Shown here: positions 8,462 to 17,818 of the stretch, piece after piece
Layout: every line of letters starts with the position of its first letter
Numbering within the stretch: position 1 is the first letter of the stretch
Origin: Trichocoleus desertorum NBK24
GTDB lineage: Bacteria; Cyanobacteriota; Cyanobacteriia; FACHB-46
Direction: 5' to 3'
Assembly: GCF_030409055.1 (NCBI RefSeq)
Contig: NZ_CP116619.1
Location: 3,263,628 to 3,327,627, forward strand
Length of the DNA: 64,000 nt
Translations under genes and position numbers: made by a program
The notes under the pieces: model-generated
What the model saw: the letters and a program-made list of their open reading frames with translations, nothing else
Databases searched by the model: none
Told to the model about the DNA's origin: nothing

Positions 8462-8781
8462 ATGATCTCAAACCATAAACAAGCAGACATAGAAAATTAA
8501 AATTTTTCTGAGGAATAAGGCAGGAAAAATAGAGTGTCCAGATCCACCCAGGGGTAGAGTAAATAATCTCCTCCTCAGGTAGAACCGCTTATCCATTTAA
8601 ACCAAGTATCTTTTGTATACAGAGCTCACGTAGAGCTGGTAAAAAATTAGACTCAAAAACTTCAGAAGTCACTATTTGAATCTACTGATTTTAGAGTTCA
8701 TCTGTTAGTTTCTAGCGATTCCAAAATCTCTTTTTTCTTTTTCTAAAATCCTTTTGTTTTGAAAGCGTTCTGGCAATAAAA
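8462..8781. other. AT-rich spacer upstream of the Pro/Ala-rich membrane protein
   Basis: About 320 bases with low GC content, including a T-rich run (8725-8765). It presumably holds the promoter and leader of the following gene. No recognisable riboswitch, small reading frame or operator is seen. Confidence 0.4.
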
Positions 8782-9561
8782 ATGTACAACCGAGACGACC
8801 GCGAAACCCGCAATTCAGAAGTGAATCAAGAGACGTATCAAGACGCTCAAGGAAACACTCATACTCGTGTTACTCGCACTGCTGATACCGTTCACACTCA
8901 GAGACCGACAGTAGATGACCCTACTGCTTATCGCGATGGCTATGTGAGTGGTCAAGTTACCGAACGAGAGCTTCGCGAAGAAAATCAAATTGTGCGTGAC
9001 AATGATAATGCAGCCCGTGGACTGTTGATTGGGGTCATCGCGACCTCGATATTGGGTTTAATTCTTGGCACCCTGTTCTTCCTAAACCAGCGAGAAGACC
9101 CCGCCCCTGTAGCACCTATTATTGTTCCTAACCGCTCAACCGCTCCTGCTGCCTCCCCCTCTCCTAGCCCAACTACGAGAACGGAGACTCAAATCATCGA
9201 GCGAGAGAGATTGGTGCCCGTTCCTCAAACTCAAGCTCCAGCGCCTCAATCACCTGCACCCGCACCTACGGTGAATGTAGCACCCGCTCCAGCGCCTACG
9301 GTGAATGTAGCACCTGCACCTGCTCCTGATGTCAACGTTACAGTGCCCAGCAATCCTGCGCCTACGTCTACTCAGCCTCAAACGGGGAATGACGCAACTT
9401 CTACGCAAGACACTTCAGGTACTACTAATACTGCACCTGCAACCAGCAATTTCAACACAGGCAACCAGTCTGGTAATGCACCTGCTACAACGGGTGCCGA
9501 TACCACGGATACAGGCACAACTGGAGCAGGTACAACTGGCACAGGTACAACTAACCCTTAA
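8782..9561 (+). CDS. Single-pass membrane protein with Pro/Ala-rich repeat tail
   Basis: A 259-residue protein with a hydrophilic N-terminal part (about 75 residues, rich in Arg/Asp/Glu/Thr), one membrane segment (residues 76-98, GLLIGVIATSILGLILGTLFF) and a long extracytoplasmic low-complexity tail. The tail carries tandem PAPAPTVNV-type repeats at about residues 160-190 and ends in a TTGTG-type Gly/Thr repeat. The topology (positive residues after the segment) is not decisive. No catalytic domain is present; it is likely an envelope or stress-linked protein, function unknown. The repeats are visible in the DNA as near-identical 24-base units around 9258-9330. Confidence 0.7.
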   Translation: MYNRDDRETRNSEVNQETYQDAQGNTHTRVTRTADTVHTQRPTVDDPTAYRDGYVSGQVTERELREENQIVRDNDNAARGLLIGVIATSILGLILGTLFFLNQREDPAPVAPIIVPNRSTAPAASPSPSPTTRTETQIIERERLVPVPQTQAPAPQSPAPAPTVNVAPAPAPTVNVAPAPAPDVNVTVPSNPAPTSTQPQTGNDATSTQDTSGTTNTAPATSNFNTGNQSGNAPATTGADTTDTGTTGAGTTGTGTTNP

Positions 9562-9608
9562 CTCCAGCGAAGCTGACATGCAACTGCTGATTTAACCCAA
9601 TTTCATTT

Positions 9609-9648
9609 TTGTAGTGTTCTGCACTTAAACACACTACAAATGCAGAAC
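9609..9648 (+). repeat. Two overlapping alternative hairpins
   Basis: TTTGTAGTGT (9609-9618) is perfectly complementary to ACACTACAAA (9631-9640), and GTTCTGCA (9616-9623) is perfectly complementary to TGCAGAAC (9641-9648). The two stems share bases and cannot coexist. The motif GTTCTGCACTTA recurs about 50 bases downstream. The arrangement may be a structured 3' UTR or small RNA, or a degenerate repeat. Confidence 0.5.
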
Positions 9649-9688
9649 CCTTAGAATCATCACAAATGTTCTGCACTTAGAAACCATT

Positions 9689-9735
9689 ACAGTGGTGAGG
9701 TATGCCCAAGAGTATTCCTCACCATTGTGCTTTTT
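9689..9735 (+). terminator. Rho-independent terminator
   Basis: A long stem ACAGTGGTGAGG / CCTCACCATTGT (one G-T pair) closes a loop of 16 bases and is followed by GCTTTTTAG. It lies 130 bases after the Pro/Ala-rich protein gene and probably ends that transcript. Confidence 0.7.
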
Positions 9736-10208
9736 AGTACTGGTTTTTAGGTGTTAGTTGTTGGGTGTTGAAGGTCAATTATCAACAACAATTACGATTG
9801 TTTTTCAACTCATCAACCTGTTTAAACTTTGATAAACGGGAGCGCGCAGTTCGCTAAGTGAGTGCTAATTTAAATGTAGGCACAACCAAAGAAAACGTTC
9901 AACAAAAAACGTTCCCAAACCTTTGAATTAGAGCCTGTGCCTCCTCACTCTAATTCCCCACAACCCTCAAGAACTCAAGCATTTATATCTAGACAGAGCG
10001 CTTCGTTCAGTTTTCGATTCTCTTCTGTTGAGTACTGACGCAAGCTGCTAAGATCATTGCCTGAATAGGCATTATGAATGTGTAGGTTCAAGAGGCAAGT
10101 TGTGTACTCAGTCCACCCTATTTTTAGTGAGTTTGAGTCAACTGAATCACCTTAATTTCTCGTGGGTCTAGTAACTGCAACTAGGCCCACTGATGTTTTA
10201 AAGGGTGG

Positions 10209-11420
10209 TTATTCAGAATGAGACACTACAGCTTCAGCTTGGTAACGGATGTTAGCTTGCTTCAATCGTTGTAAAGCTTCTCCAAGGCGATCGCAGTCGG
10301 CAATCAAGCTAATGCGAACGTAGCCTTCGCCTCCTGGTCCAAAGGCATTACCTGGGGTCACAACGACACCCGTCTGTTGTAGGACTGACAGAGCAAAGTC
10401 AGTGGAGTTTTGCCCCGGTGGACAAGGCACCCAGAGATACATAGTGGCGCGGGTCTTCGGAATGATCCAACCCAGCTCTTCTAATCCTTGAATTAGGAAA
10501 TCTCGGCGGGTGCGGTAGCGAGCTTGAACTTCGTGCAAGTAAACATCGGGCAGTTGCAAGGCAGTTTCAGCCGCAGATTGTAGAGCTGCAAAAATTCCGT
10601 AGTCCAGGTTGGTTTTTAAGGTTCGCAGCCCTTGAATGATGTGACGATTACCCACCACAAAGCCCACACGCCAACCCGCCATGTTATAGGTTTTGGACAT
10701 GGTGTGAAACTCTACCCCAATGTCCTTCGCGCCTGGGATCTCTAGCAAACTGGTGGGTTGGTAGCCATCAAAGGCGAGTTCCGCGTAGCAAAGATCGTGT
10801 ACCAGCAAAATTTCATGCTTGCGGGCAAAAGCCACAATGTCTTCAAAGAATTCGCGTGGAGCTGTAGCTGCTGTTGGATTGCTGGGGTAGTTGAAATAGA
10901 GCATTTTGGCTTGCTTAGCCACATCATCTGGAATGTCTGCTAAGTCAATGAGCCAATCATTTTCTGGCTTCAGGATCAGGTTGTGAATTTTGCCACCCGC
11001 AATGAGCGGTCCCCGGAAGTGAGCGGGATAAGCAGGGCTGGGAACGAGAACCACATCACCGGGATTGACGTAGGCGATCGCTAAGTGAGCCAAGCCTTCT
11101 TTGGACCCCAGCAGTGGCAAAGCTTCTCCGTCAGGATCGAGGCTGACGCCATAACGACGGTGGTACCAACTGGTGATGGCGCGGCGGAAACTGGCAGTGC
11201 CCTCAAAAGGTGGATAACCATGATTGGCGGGGTTTTGCAAAGCTGCGATCGCTGCATCTACAACAGGCTGGGGCGTAGGGCCATCGGGGTTGCCCATTCC
11301 CAGGTCAATCAAGTCTAGACCCTGGGCGCGAGCGTGACCTTTTAACTCATCTAAGCGAGCGAATACATAGGGGGGAAGTGCCCGCAGGCGTTCGGCAGGG
11401 GTAATCCAATCCAGTTCCAT
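10209..11420 (-). CDS. Class I/II PLP aminotransferase (aspartate / LL-diaminopimelate type)
   Basis: A 403-residue fold-type I aminotransferase. It shows the substrate-binding region DLGMGNPDGPTP near the N-terminus, YPAHF and FNYPSNPTAATA in the middle, and the PLP Schiff-base lysine in SKTYNMAGWRVGFVVGN (about residue 242). The C-terminus ends GGEGYVRISLI, the family arginine that binds the substrate carboxylate. It belongs to the AspC/DapL-like group common in cyanobacteria; whether it acts on aspartate, alanine or LL-diaminopimelate cannot be settled from motifs. It starts four bases after the stop of the upstream dehydrogenase gene, so the two form an operon. Confidence 0.87.
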   Translation of the reverse strand: MELDWITPAERLRALPPYVFARLDELKGHARAQGLDLIDLGMGNPDGPTPQPVVDAAIAALQNPANHGYPPFEGTASFRRAITSWYHRRYGVSLDPDGEALPLLGSKEGLAHLAIAYVNPGDVVLVPSPAYPAHFRGPLIAGGKIHNLILKPENDWLIDLADIPDDVAKQAKMLYFNYPSNPTAATAPREFFEDIVAFARKHEILLVHDLCYAELAFDGYQPTSLLEIPGAKDIGVEFHTMSKTYNMAGWRVGFVVGNRHIIQGLRTLKTNLDYGIFAALQSAAETALQLPDVYLHEVQARYRTRRDFLIQGLEELGWIIPKTRATMYLWVPCPPGQNSTDFALSVLQQTGVVVTPGNAFGPGGEGYVRISLIADCDRLGEALQRLKQANIRYQAEAVVSHSE

Positions 11421-11423
11421 TCC

Positions 11424-12608
11424 TTACACCTCGTTGCTGGTTGCCTGAGTCAGAGTGGTACGGCTGACTTCAACCGGAGCTGTGGTCGAAACCATAGCCG
11501 CCATGAGTTGTGAAGGCACAACTGGGAATGGCAAACGGTGAATATCGGAGCCTTTAGCGCAAGCCACTTCACTAGCATGTTGTAAATCTGCCAACGAAAT
11601 CTGGCCTAAACCCAAATCTCCTAAGGTTTGGGGCAAGCCGATTTCCGCATAAAATCTTAAGAGCTGCTGTCGCGCTGTCGCTGCTAGTTGGTTCCCTTGC
11701 AGCATTTCTTCTAGGCGCAGTTGCACCAAAATGCCATAAGCCACCTTCTCTCCGTGTAAGGCATCGTGGCTCGCCAACAAGTGGGTCAGGCCATTGTGTA
11801 CGGCATGGGCAGCCACAGTACGGCATTGGGCTCCGCCCAGACCACCAATCACCCCCGCCAATAACACGGCAGCATCTACCACCTCGCGCCAAGCAGCGCC
11901 TCCTGGCTCTTGCAAAGCAGCAACCGATTTTTGAAAGAGAATATCGCGCAAGACGCGGGCCTGCTGAACTGCGGCAATCAACAAAGTTTGGTCTGAGTGA
12001 CCGCTGCTGATAGACGCTTCGTACCACTTGGCTAGAGCATCCCCAATTCCTGCCACCAAAGTCCGCTGCTCCGCCGTCTGAATCAGGCTGTAGTCGAGCA
12101 CCAACAAATCGGGACAGCGGGGTAAGCCCACGTCGTACAGAAAGGCTCCTTGATCGGAATAGACGTTGGAGAGGGCAGTCCAAGCTGCACAGGTTGCCGC
12201 CGAAGTGGGCACAGTCACAATCGGTAATTGGCACTGATGCGCAATCAATTTAGCCGCATCTAGGGCTTTACCCCCGCCGACACCGATAATTACATCTGCT
12301 TGGTGAGTCGCAGCTGCTTCCCGTAGTGCTGCCAGTCCTGACTCACTGCAATCTAAACCATAGGCAGCCTGAGTGAATGACAATTTTTCTTGCTGCAAGA
12401 CGGGTTCTAACCAAGGTTGCACCACTGCCAAGGTGCGATCGCCCCCTATAATTAAAGGCCGCTGTCCTAAGCGACCAATTGCCTCCCCTACTTGAGCCAA
12501 CGCTTGCTCGCCTCGAATCACTTGAGCGGGCGCAACCATTAGCGAGAGTAGTGCAGGAGTCGTTTTAGTTGGGGTTGACGATGAATCCGGTAAAGAGGAA
12601 TGAGGCAT
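11424..12608 (-). CDS. Iron-containing alcohol dehydrogenase family (glycerol dehydrogenase/GldA-like)
   Basis: A 394-residue protein of the group III metal-dependent dehydrogenase family. The nucleotide-binding signature DVIIGVGGGKALDAAK lies at about residues 105-120, followed by LPIVTVPTSAATCAAWTALSNVY. Metal-ligand positions are suggested by DALAKWYEA, HAVHNGLTH and DALHGEKVAYGI. These enzymes oxidise polyols or alcohols with NAD(P); substrate unknown. I chose ATG at 12608, which gives MPHSSLPD; a frame extending to 12683 exists but its sequence looks unlike a coding N-terminus. An internal ATG at 12539 (MVAPAQVIRG) is a further option. Paired with the aminotransferase downstream. Confidence 0.83.
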   Translation of the reverse strand: MPHSSLPDSSSTPTKTTPALLSLMVAPAQVIRGEQALAQVGEAIGRLGQRPLIIGGDRTLAVVQPWLEPVLQQEKLSFTQAAYGLDCSESGLAALREAAATHQADVIIGVGGGKALDAAKLIAHQCQLPIVTVPTSAATCAAWTALSNVYSDQGAFLYDVGLPRCPDLLVLDYSLIQTAEQRTLVAGIGDALAKWYEASISSGHSDQTLLIAAVQQARVLRDILFQKSVAALQEPGGAAWREVVDAAVLLAGVIGGLGGAQCRTVAAHAVHNGLTHLLASHDALHGEKVAYGILVQLRLEEMLQGNQLAATARQQLLRFYAEIGLPQTLGDLGLGQISLADLQHASEVACAKGSDIHRLPFPVVPSQLMAAMVSTTAPVEVSRTTLTQATSNEV

Positions 12609-12754
12609 AGGGCACGATCGCAAGTCGTTGAGATTTACGTAGGGTAAGGACAACTTTACTACTATTTCTAGGTTAGTTTGCACTGAAAGCGAGGTGCAAA
12701 TATCACTCAGTTGGCAACTCGTTACCTAGGTTTTACTTAGTTCTACTTCGGGAT

Positions 12755-13288
12755 TCAAGACGAGCTAGATGCTGTCTGTACCTGAGGCAAACGAGCAAAA
12801 TTTTGGTCATAGATCGTCACCGCTAAATTGGTGTCATCTCGCGATGCCAGCGATCGCTTGACTTCACCTAAATAGAGAGGCACCGATTGACCCGCTTCTG
12901 GGTGAATAATGGTTCGTGCTCGAATCGTAAGTTTCTCGTCCGCTCCCCCTAAGCGACCAAAGGAGAACAAATCGGAAGCCGCTTGGCGCAGCGTGGCATC
13001 TAACTCAGATTGCTGAATCTTGGGTGAAACCGAAATAACAGCCTGACTGGCTCCAGAGTCATAGATGAGTGAGAAAGGAGCGGCACCCGGAATGATGGTA
13101 TGGGTCAGAGGCACCAAACCCAGAGCAAAGAAGCCAACGGTTAGAACCCCCATAAAGCCTGTGACTCCTACAAATCGGAACCGCACGCCCCACTGGAGCA
13201 CAAACATTAAGACTGTTAAAGCAGCGCAAACTAAGGTCAGAATGCCCGACCACTTAGTAGCAATTAAAAAATCAGCAGTTGTAGGCAT
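12755..13288 (-). CDS. ycf51: Ycf51 family protein
   Basis: A 177-residue protein with two N-terminal membrane segments (about residues 13-32 and 38-62) and a soluble C-terminal domain beginning FSLIYDSGASQAVISV. This layout and the sequence match Ycf51 (DUF2518), found in cyanobacteria and red-lineage plastids; function unknown, probably thylakoid or plasma membrane. The soluble part carries the conserved SDLFSFGRLGGADEKLTIRAR segment. Confidence 0.87.
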   Translation of the reverse strand: MPTTADFLIATKWSGILTLVCAALTVLMFVLQWGVRFRFVGVTGFMGVLTVGFFALGLVPLTHTIIPGAAPFSLIYDSGASQAVISVSPKIQQSELDATLRQAASDLFSFGRLGGADEKLTIRARTIIHPEAGQSVPLYLGEVKRSLASRDDTNLAVTIYDQNFARLPQVQTASSSS

Positions 13289-13343
13289 GACGGTGGCAAA
13301 CTAAGACGAACGACAGATCAATAAAGCTGAGGAAATTCCTCGG

Positions 13344-13814
13344 TTATTCGTTGCTAACAAAGCCCGCAGGCTGAGACGCTTCAGAGAGCTCTAAGGCTGC
13401 CTTTAAGGTATGCCAAGAAAGATTGGCACATTTAATCCGTACAGGAAACTGAGAAACCCCTTGCATTACATTTAACTTCCGCAATTCTTGGGGAAACTCT
13501 GCTTCCCCTTTCATCATGGTTTGGAAGCGTTGTACCATTTCTAGAGCTTCGGCAACGGTCCGACCCCGCAGCGCCTCAGCCATCAGATCTGTAGAGGCGA
13601 TCGCGATCGCGCAGCCTTCCCCTTCAAATTTGACATCCTCAATGCGGTCGCTGTTCTCGTTGAGTTGCAGGGTCAGTTCGATCGTGTCACCACAAGAGGG
13701 ATTATGGCCTTTTTGATAGCGATGGACTGGAGAGGTTGTACCCTTGTTACGAGGTTTTTTATAACGCTCCAGAATCACTTGTTGATATAGATCACGTAAG
13801 TTGCCCAGAGTCAT
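13344..13814 (-). CDS. sufU: SufU-type Fe-S scaffold / sulfur-transfer protein
   Basis: A 156-residue IscU-fold protein. It contains the three conserved cysteine positions of the family: NPSCGD at about residue 40, GEGCAIA at about residue 66 and RIKCANLSWHTL near residue 128. The insertion between the second and third cysteine, and the absence of the HSCA-binding LPPVK motif, point to SufU rather than IscU. In SUF systems SufU receives sulfur from SufS. It is distant from the sufBCDS cluster in this window (35 kb away), which is usual in cyanobacteria. Confidence 0.87.
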   Translation of the reverse strand: MTLGNLRDLYQQVILERYKKPRNKGTTSPVHRYQKGHNPSCGDTIELTLQLNENSDRIEDVKFEGEGCAIAIASTDLMAEALRGRTVAEALEMVQRFQTMMKGEAEFPQELRKLNVMQGVSQFPVRIKCANLSWHTLKAALELSEASQPAGFVSNE

Positions 13815-13974
13815 GATGGGTTGATGATGTGTGTCTCCGTCTATTCTCGATCCTATCAGGGTCTTCCAGCTTGATAGGTAGCGATCGCATTATTACCTAG
13901 AGAATTTCCAGCATATCAACTGCTAGCTCGATCCGCGATCGGTTTGCCGTAGCGCTCAGACCAGAAGTTCTGAA

Positions 13975-16158
13975 TCAATTTCTAGGTAAAACCTTGCCAG
14001 CTTTTGATAATTGGCGTTGATGCTGCGGATGAGGACTGAGTTGGCGAGCGCGGCAATGATATTGCTGAGTTAGCAGGGTGGTGATGACAGCAGCGGACAC
14101 AGGTTTAGAGAATAGGTAACCCTGCCCGTACTCACATCCCATCTGGTTTAGTTGAGTATGTTGAACTGCCGTTTCTACGCCCTCGGCAATGACTTGCATC
14201 CCCAAATTGTGGGCTAGCGTGATGATCGTCTGAACAATTGCTGAATTCTTACTACTTGTGTCTATCGTGGTGATAAAAGAGCGATCGATTTTGAGGACAT
14301 CAATCGGAAAGCGGTGCAGATAGCTCAAAGATGAATATCCAGTGCCAAAATCATCCATGTATAGCTGAATATTCAGAGTTTTCAGGGCTAGTAGCATGGC
14401 GATCGCAGGTTCCGAATTTTCCATCAACACAGTCTCAGTAATTTCTAGTTTGAGGCTCCCAGACGCTAGCTGAGTGGTCTGCAAAATTTGACTGACTTGG
14501 GTCATCAAATCTGTCTGGGAGAACTGCCGCCCCGAAATATTGACACTGATCGTCAGGGGTTGGCAGAAGGGAAACCGTACTTGCCAGTTCGCTACCTGTT
14601 GGCAAGCTTCCTGCAACACCCAATGCCCCAGTGGCACAATCAAGCCTGTTTCTTCAGCAACAGCAATAAATTCCGTCGGAGCAACCAAGCCGCGCTGAGG
14701 ATGGTGCCAACGCACTAAAGCTTCAAACCCCACAATTGCACCTGTGGCTAAAGCCACAATGGGTTGATAGCGAACCTGAAACTCTCGACGATCAATAGCT
14801 CGCCGCAGATCCGTCTCCAGTTGCAATCGCTCCACTGCGTGAGCATGCATACTCAAGTTGAAGACTTCATAACAAGCCTTCCCTACGGCTTTGGCGCGAT
14901 ACAGGGCAATATCAGCATCTCGCAACAAATTCTCTGATTGAACATAGCTGCGGGTATATAGTGCAATTCCAATGCTGGCAGTCGCAAAGACCTCATAGCC
15001 ATTGAGATTGAAAGGTAGGGCGAGCGCCTGGTTAATCCGCTCGGCAATTTGGGTGGCACCGCTTAAATCTGAAATGTCTTCTAGTAAAACAGCAAACTCA
15101 TCACCGCCTAGCCGCGCTACTGTATCGCCTAATTTTAAGCAGGCTTCTAAACGACGAGCGATCGCAACTAGCAGTTGATCCCCGACTAAGTGCCCCAAGC
15201 TGTCATTAATTAGTTTGAAGCGATCTAAATCGATAAATAAAACTGCAAACAAATCCCCTGTGGAACGCTTGGCCCGCTGCATGGCATGTTCCAAGCGATC
15301 CATAAACAAAGCTCGATTGGGCAGATGCGTCAGTGCATCATGGAGAGCACTGTGTAACAACTGCTCTTCTGCCCACTTGCGCTCCGTGACATCCTGAGCC
15401 AGTGAGGCAATGCCAATCAGGTTCCCGTTTTGATCGATCAGAGGCGTGTTATACCATTCACAGAAAATAGTTCTGCCATCTTTCGTCTGGTTGGCATTGG
15501 TGCTCCGCATGCCTCCCCTTTGGGCCAAGAGTTCTACCCAAACCTGCTTGACCTGCTCTTTGGCGGCGTGGGGCACAATTAAGTCTAAAATGCGACGGCC
15601 TACCACCTCGCTTTGAGAATAACCAAAAATTTTTTCTGCGGCTGGGTTCCAGTCCACCACTTCAGAATCTAGGTTCCACTCAATGACAGCTAGGGGAGTT
15701 TGCTGCACATGGAGTGAGAGCTTTTGCTTAGATTGCTTCAGTTCGGCATCCAGGCGATCGCGCTCTGTGAGGTCTCGAATTGCCAAGACAGCACTGGTTC
15801 CCTGGCCCTTAAATTGGATGCAAGTAGCATGAATCTCTAGAACTTGTCTGGTTTCAGCCTGTTGAAATTCATAAATGCCAGTCACATTCAGTCGTTCGTG
15901 CAACACTCGATTGACTGGGTGTTCCCCCGGCGTAAGTGGTTGATTCTGTTGCTCTAGGCACAATAAATCTAGAAGCGGCGTACCCAACACTTCAAAGCGT
16001 TGTCGATTCACTAAACGGTCGAACGTAGTATTAGACCATTGAATTCTGCCATCCTCGTCCGTCCAAACGATGGAATCGACAATGGCCCCTAAAGCCACTT
16101 CCATCTTGCCTAATGTGGAGCGCAGTTGATTGAGCAGGATGGTGGGATCGCCTAGCAT
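13975..16158 (-). CDS. PAS-PAS-GGDEF-EAL bifunctional c-di-GMP signalling protein
   Basis: From ATG at 16158 the product is 727 residues. Two PAS domains come first (VDSIVWTDEDGRIQWSN about residue 28, and TPLAVIEWNLDSEVVDWNPAAEKIFGYS about 154, with the PAC-like VTERKWAEE following). The diguanylate cyclase domain has an intact active site RLGGDEFAVLL (about residue 350). The phosphodiesterase domain has FEALVRW (about 480), DDFGTGYSSL, LKIDRSFI and VIAEGVET, so both activities look intact. It has no membrane segment. An in-frame extension to 16278 would overlap the preceding PAS gene by 95 bases and its sequence is less convincing. Starts 25 bases after that gene, so both are likely translated together. 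Confidence 0.88.
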   Translation of the reverse strand: MLGDPTILLNQLRSTLGKMEVALGAIVDSIVWTDEDGRIQWSNTTFDRLVNRQRFEVLGTPLLDLLCLEQQNQPLTPGEHPVNRVLHERLNVTGIYEFQQAETRQVLEIHATCIQFKGQGTSAVLAIRDLTERDRLDAELKQSKQKLSLHVQQTPLAVIEWNLDSEVVDWNPAAEKIFGYSQSEVVGRRILDLIVPHAAKEQVKQVWVELLAQRGGMRSTNANQTKDGRTIFCEWYNTPLIDQNGNLIGIASLAQDVTERKWAEEQLLHSALHDALTHLPNRALFMDRLEHAMQRAKRSTGDLFAVLFIDLDRFKLINDSLGHLVGDQLLVAIARRLEACLKLGDTVARLGGDEFAVLLEDISDLSGATQIAERINQALALPFNLNGYEVFATASIGIALYTRSYVQSENLLRDADIALYRAKAVGKACYEVFNLSMHAHAVERLQLETDLRRAIDRREFQVRYQPIVALATGAIVGFEALVRWHHPQRGLVAPTEFIAVAEETGLIVPLGHWVLQEACQQVANWQVRFPFCQPLTISVNISGRQFSQTDLMTQVSQILQTTQLASGSLKLEITETVLMENSEPAIAMLLALKTLNIQLYMDDFGTGYSSLSYLHRFPIDVLKIDRSFITTIDTSSKNSAIVQTIITLAHNLGMQVIAEGVETAVQHTQLNQMGCEYGQGYLFSKPVSAAVITTLLTQQYHCRARQLSPHPQHQRQLSKAGKVLPRN

Positions 16159-16183
16159 TAGGGCTTTTGCTCCGTGAGGGGGG

Positions 16184-16537
16184 TTAGGATTCCAAAGGCC
16201 GTAAGATGGCACCAAACATCCATTGACCGAGCTGCTGCTCTGCGGTGATAAAATGCTCGGATAGAATTTCTCTGCCATCCTGAGTGACTGCCATTAATTG
16301 CAGGGGATGGTTCATGATCGTCGGTTGCTCAGTCAGGGCAAAGCGAGCAAATCCGAGGTGATGGGAATCGTGATAGCTAGTAGGGATAACCACTGTGAGC
16401 GGTTGGCCGAGAATCTCCTCACTCTGCCAGCCAAAAGTGGCTTGAAAGGCAGAATTAACAAAGGTAATGAAGCCTTGATGATCTGTGATTAGCACAGGTA
16501 CGTCGGTTTTAGTCGTCAGTTCCTGAAGCGTCATCAT
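16184..16537 (-). CDS. PAS domain protein, upstream partner of the GGDEF/EAL gene
   Basis: From ATG at 16537 the product is 117 residues and consists of one PAS domain: DVPVLITDHQGFITFVNSAFQATFGWQSEEILGQPLTVVIP, then a C-terminal half ending MFGAILRPLES. It has no output domain. A double methionine leaves the exact start at 16537 or 16534; an upstream extension to 16639 is less likely. Placed 25 bases upstream of the PAS-GGDEF-EAL gene on the same strand, it could be a separate sensory module for that enzyme, or a domain split off from a longer ancestral protein. Confidence 0.75.
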   Translation of the reverse strand: MMTLQELTTKTDVPVLITDHQGFITFVNSAFQATFGWQSEEILGQPLTVVIPTSYHDSHHLGFARFALTEQPTIMNHPLQLMAVTQDGREILSEHFITAEQQLGQWMFGAILRPLES

Positions 16538-16737
16538 AATGGTCTGCTTCTCTTGATTTGCTTTTTTTGGTTTGCTTCTGGGATGGGTCGCGAGCGCAGC
16601 AATGATTAAAAAAGTTGGTCTCTGACTCGCAAAAACCAACTCGTCAAAACTTCAGTAGGACCTTAATAAATCTAGTTTGGCAGCAAAAAATGCTGCTGCA
16701 ATCCGCCTGTTTAGCTAAAAAGATCCGCCACTTAGGA

Positions 16738-17724
16738 TCAAACAGGCAAGTCAGCACGGGGATAGAAACTTTCAATTTGACGGAGTTTTTCGTAGAGATT
16801 GCGTTCTTCCGCAGTCAGGTCTCTAGGCACCGCAATTTGAATTTCCACAATCTGGTCTCCCCGTACCCCCTGATCACTAGGATATCCTTTGCCAGCTAAG
16901 CGGAGGCGCTGACCCGGACGTACGGCTGGGGGAATTCGCATTTTTACCAGCCCATCTAGCGTGGGTACCTCAATCTGTCCCCCTAAAACCGCCTCTACTG
17001 GCGTGATCGGGAGCTGGCAGAGAATATCCGTCCCTTCCAACTTGAAGTAAGGGTGCGAGGTGACTTCAATCTTTAGGTACAGGTCGCCCCCGTTGACGCC
17101 TTGCCCCTTGAGCCGAATCCGCTGTCCAGAAAACATGCCACCGGGCATATTCACTTCTAGCGATCGCCCATCTTCTAGCCGCACTCGTTCGCGACCGCCT
17201 GTATAAGCTTTATCGAGGGGCACGCTCAGTTTGGCTTCCGCATCCCGGCGACCTGTCCGCACCGTATAGGTGGTCTTGGTTGTGCCTGGGCGGTAATATT
17301 CTTGGGTGGCAGTGGTAGTGCGGGAATTGGTGCCAGCAGTTGCCGTTTTAGCGGTGGTGCGCCGATTGAGCAACTGATCCACAAAGCTGTTGAAATCTGG
17401 GAAGGAGCCGAAATCTAGGTCATCGTTGGTGCGACCATTGTTGCGATCGCTCCATGCCGCTGCCCCCCGCGCCGCATTTCCGCCTTGAAAGCCTTTCTGC
17501 TTCCAAAAAAGACTGAACTGGTCGTACTGCGCTCTCTTGGTCGTGTCGGAAAGCACTTCATACGCTTCTCCAACATCTTTGAATTTTTCCTCAGCTTCTT
17601 TATTCCCCGGATTGAGGTCGGGGTGATATTGCCTTGCCAGCCGCCGATAAACTTTTTTGATTTCTTCTATAGAAGCATCTCTGGAAACTCCCAGAATTTC
17701 GTAATAGTTCCGAAAGTTTTGCAT
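16738..17724 (-). CDS. dnaJ: DnaJ-type co-chaperone (J domain plus DnaJ C-terminal domain)
   Basis: A 328-residue Hsp40. The J domain occupies residues 5-70 with the HPD signature in [12 protein letters not shown] Gly/Arg-rich and Thr-rich linker follows (about 85-150) and then the substrate-binding beta-domains (about 165-320, [27 protein letters not shown] and [18 protein letters not shown]). The cysteine zinc-finger repeats of full DnaJ are absent, making this a type II (CbpA-like) protein. It is downstream of dnaK on the same strand, 94 bases apart, as seen for the DnaK3-DnaJ3 pair of other cyanobacteria. Confidence 0.9.
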   Translation of the reverse strand: MQNFRNYYEILGVSRDASIEEIKKVYRRLARQYHPDLNPGNKEAEEKFKDVGEAYEVLSDTTKRAQYDQFSLFWKQKGFQGGNAARGAAAWSDRNNGRTNDDLDFGSFPDFNSFVDQLLNRRTTAKTATAGTNSRTTTATQEYYRPGTTKTTYTVRTGRRDAEAKLSVPLDKAYTGGRERVRLEDGRSLEVNMPGGMFSGQRIRLKGQGVNGGDLYLKIEVTSHPYFKLEGTDILCQLPITPVEAVLGGQIEVPTLDGLVKMRIPPAVRPGQRLRLAGKGYPSDQGVRGDQIVEIQIAVPRDLTAEERNLYEKLRQIESFYPRADLPV

Positions 17725-17818
17725 AAGGAAGTTAACACTCAGTGATTGATCGTCCGTTGTTGACTGTGAGGAGCTAGTAATCGGCGTTCAAACCTAACCC
17801 CCCGCACCCAAAAACTGT

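Larger units (their letters stand above)
9562..10208. other. 647-base spacer with overlapping hairpins and a terminator
   Basis: No protein gene is seen. The first 180 bases carry two mutually exclusive hairpins (9609-9648), a second copy of GTTCTGCACTTA at about 9668-9679, and a strong terminator (9689-9735), listed separately. The remainder to 10208 contains an AACGTTC...AACGTTC direct repeat at about 9895-9918 but no further feature I can support. Confidence 0.45.

Noticed and set aside
11572-12234. A 220-residue open frame
   Set aside because: It is another phase of the GldA-like dehydrogenase gene on the same strand, rich in Arg, Cys and Ser, with no motif. Shadow frame.
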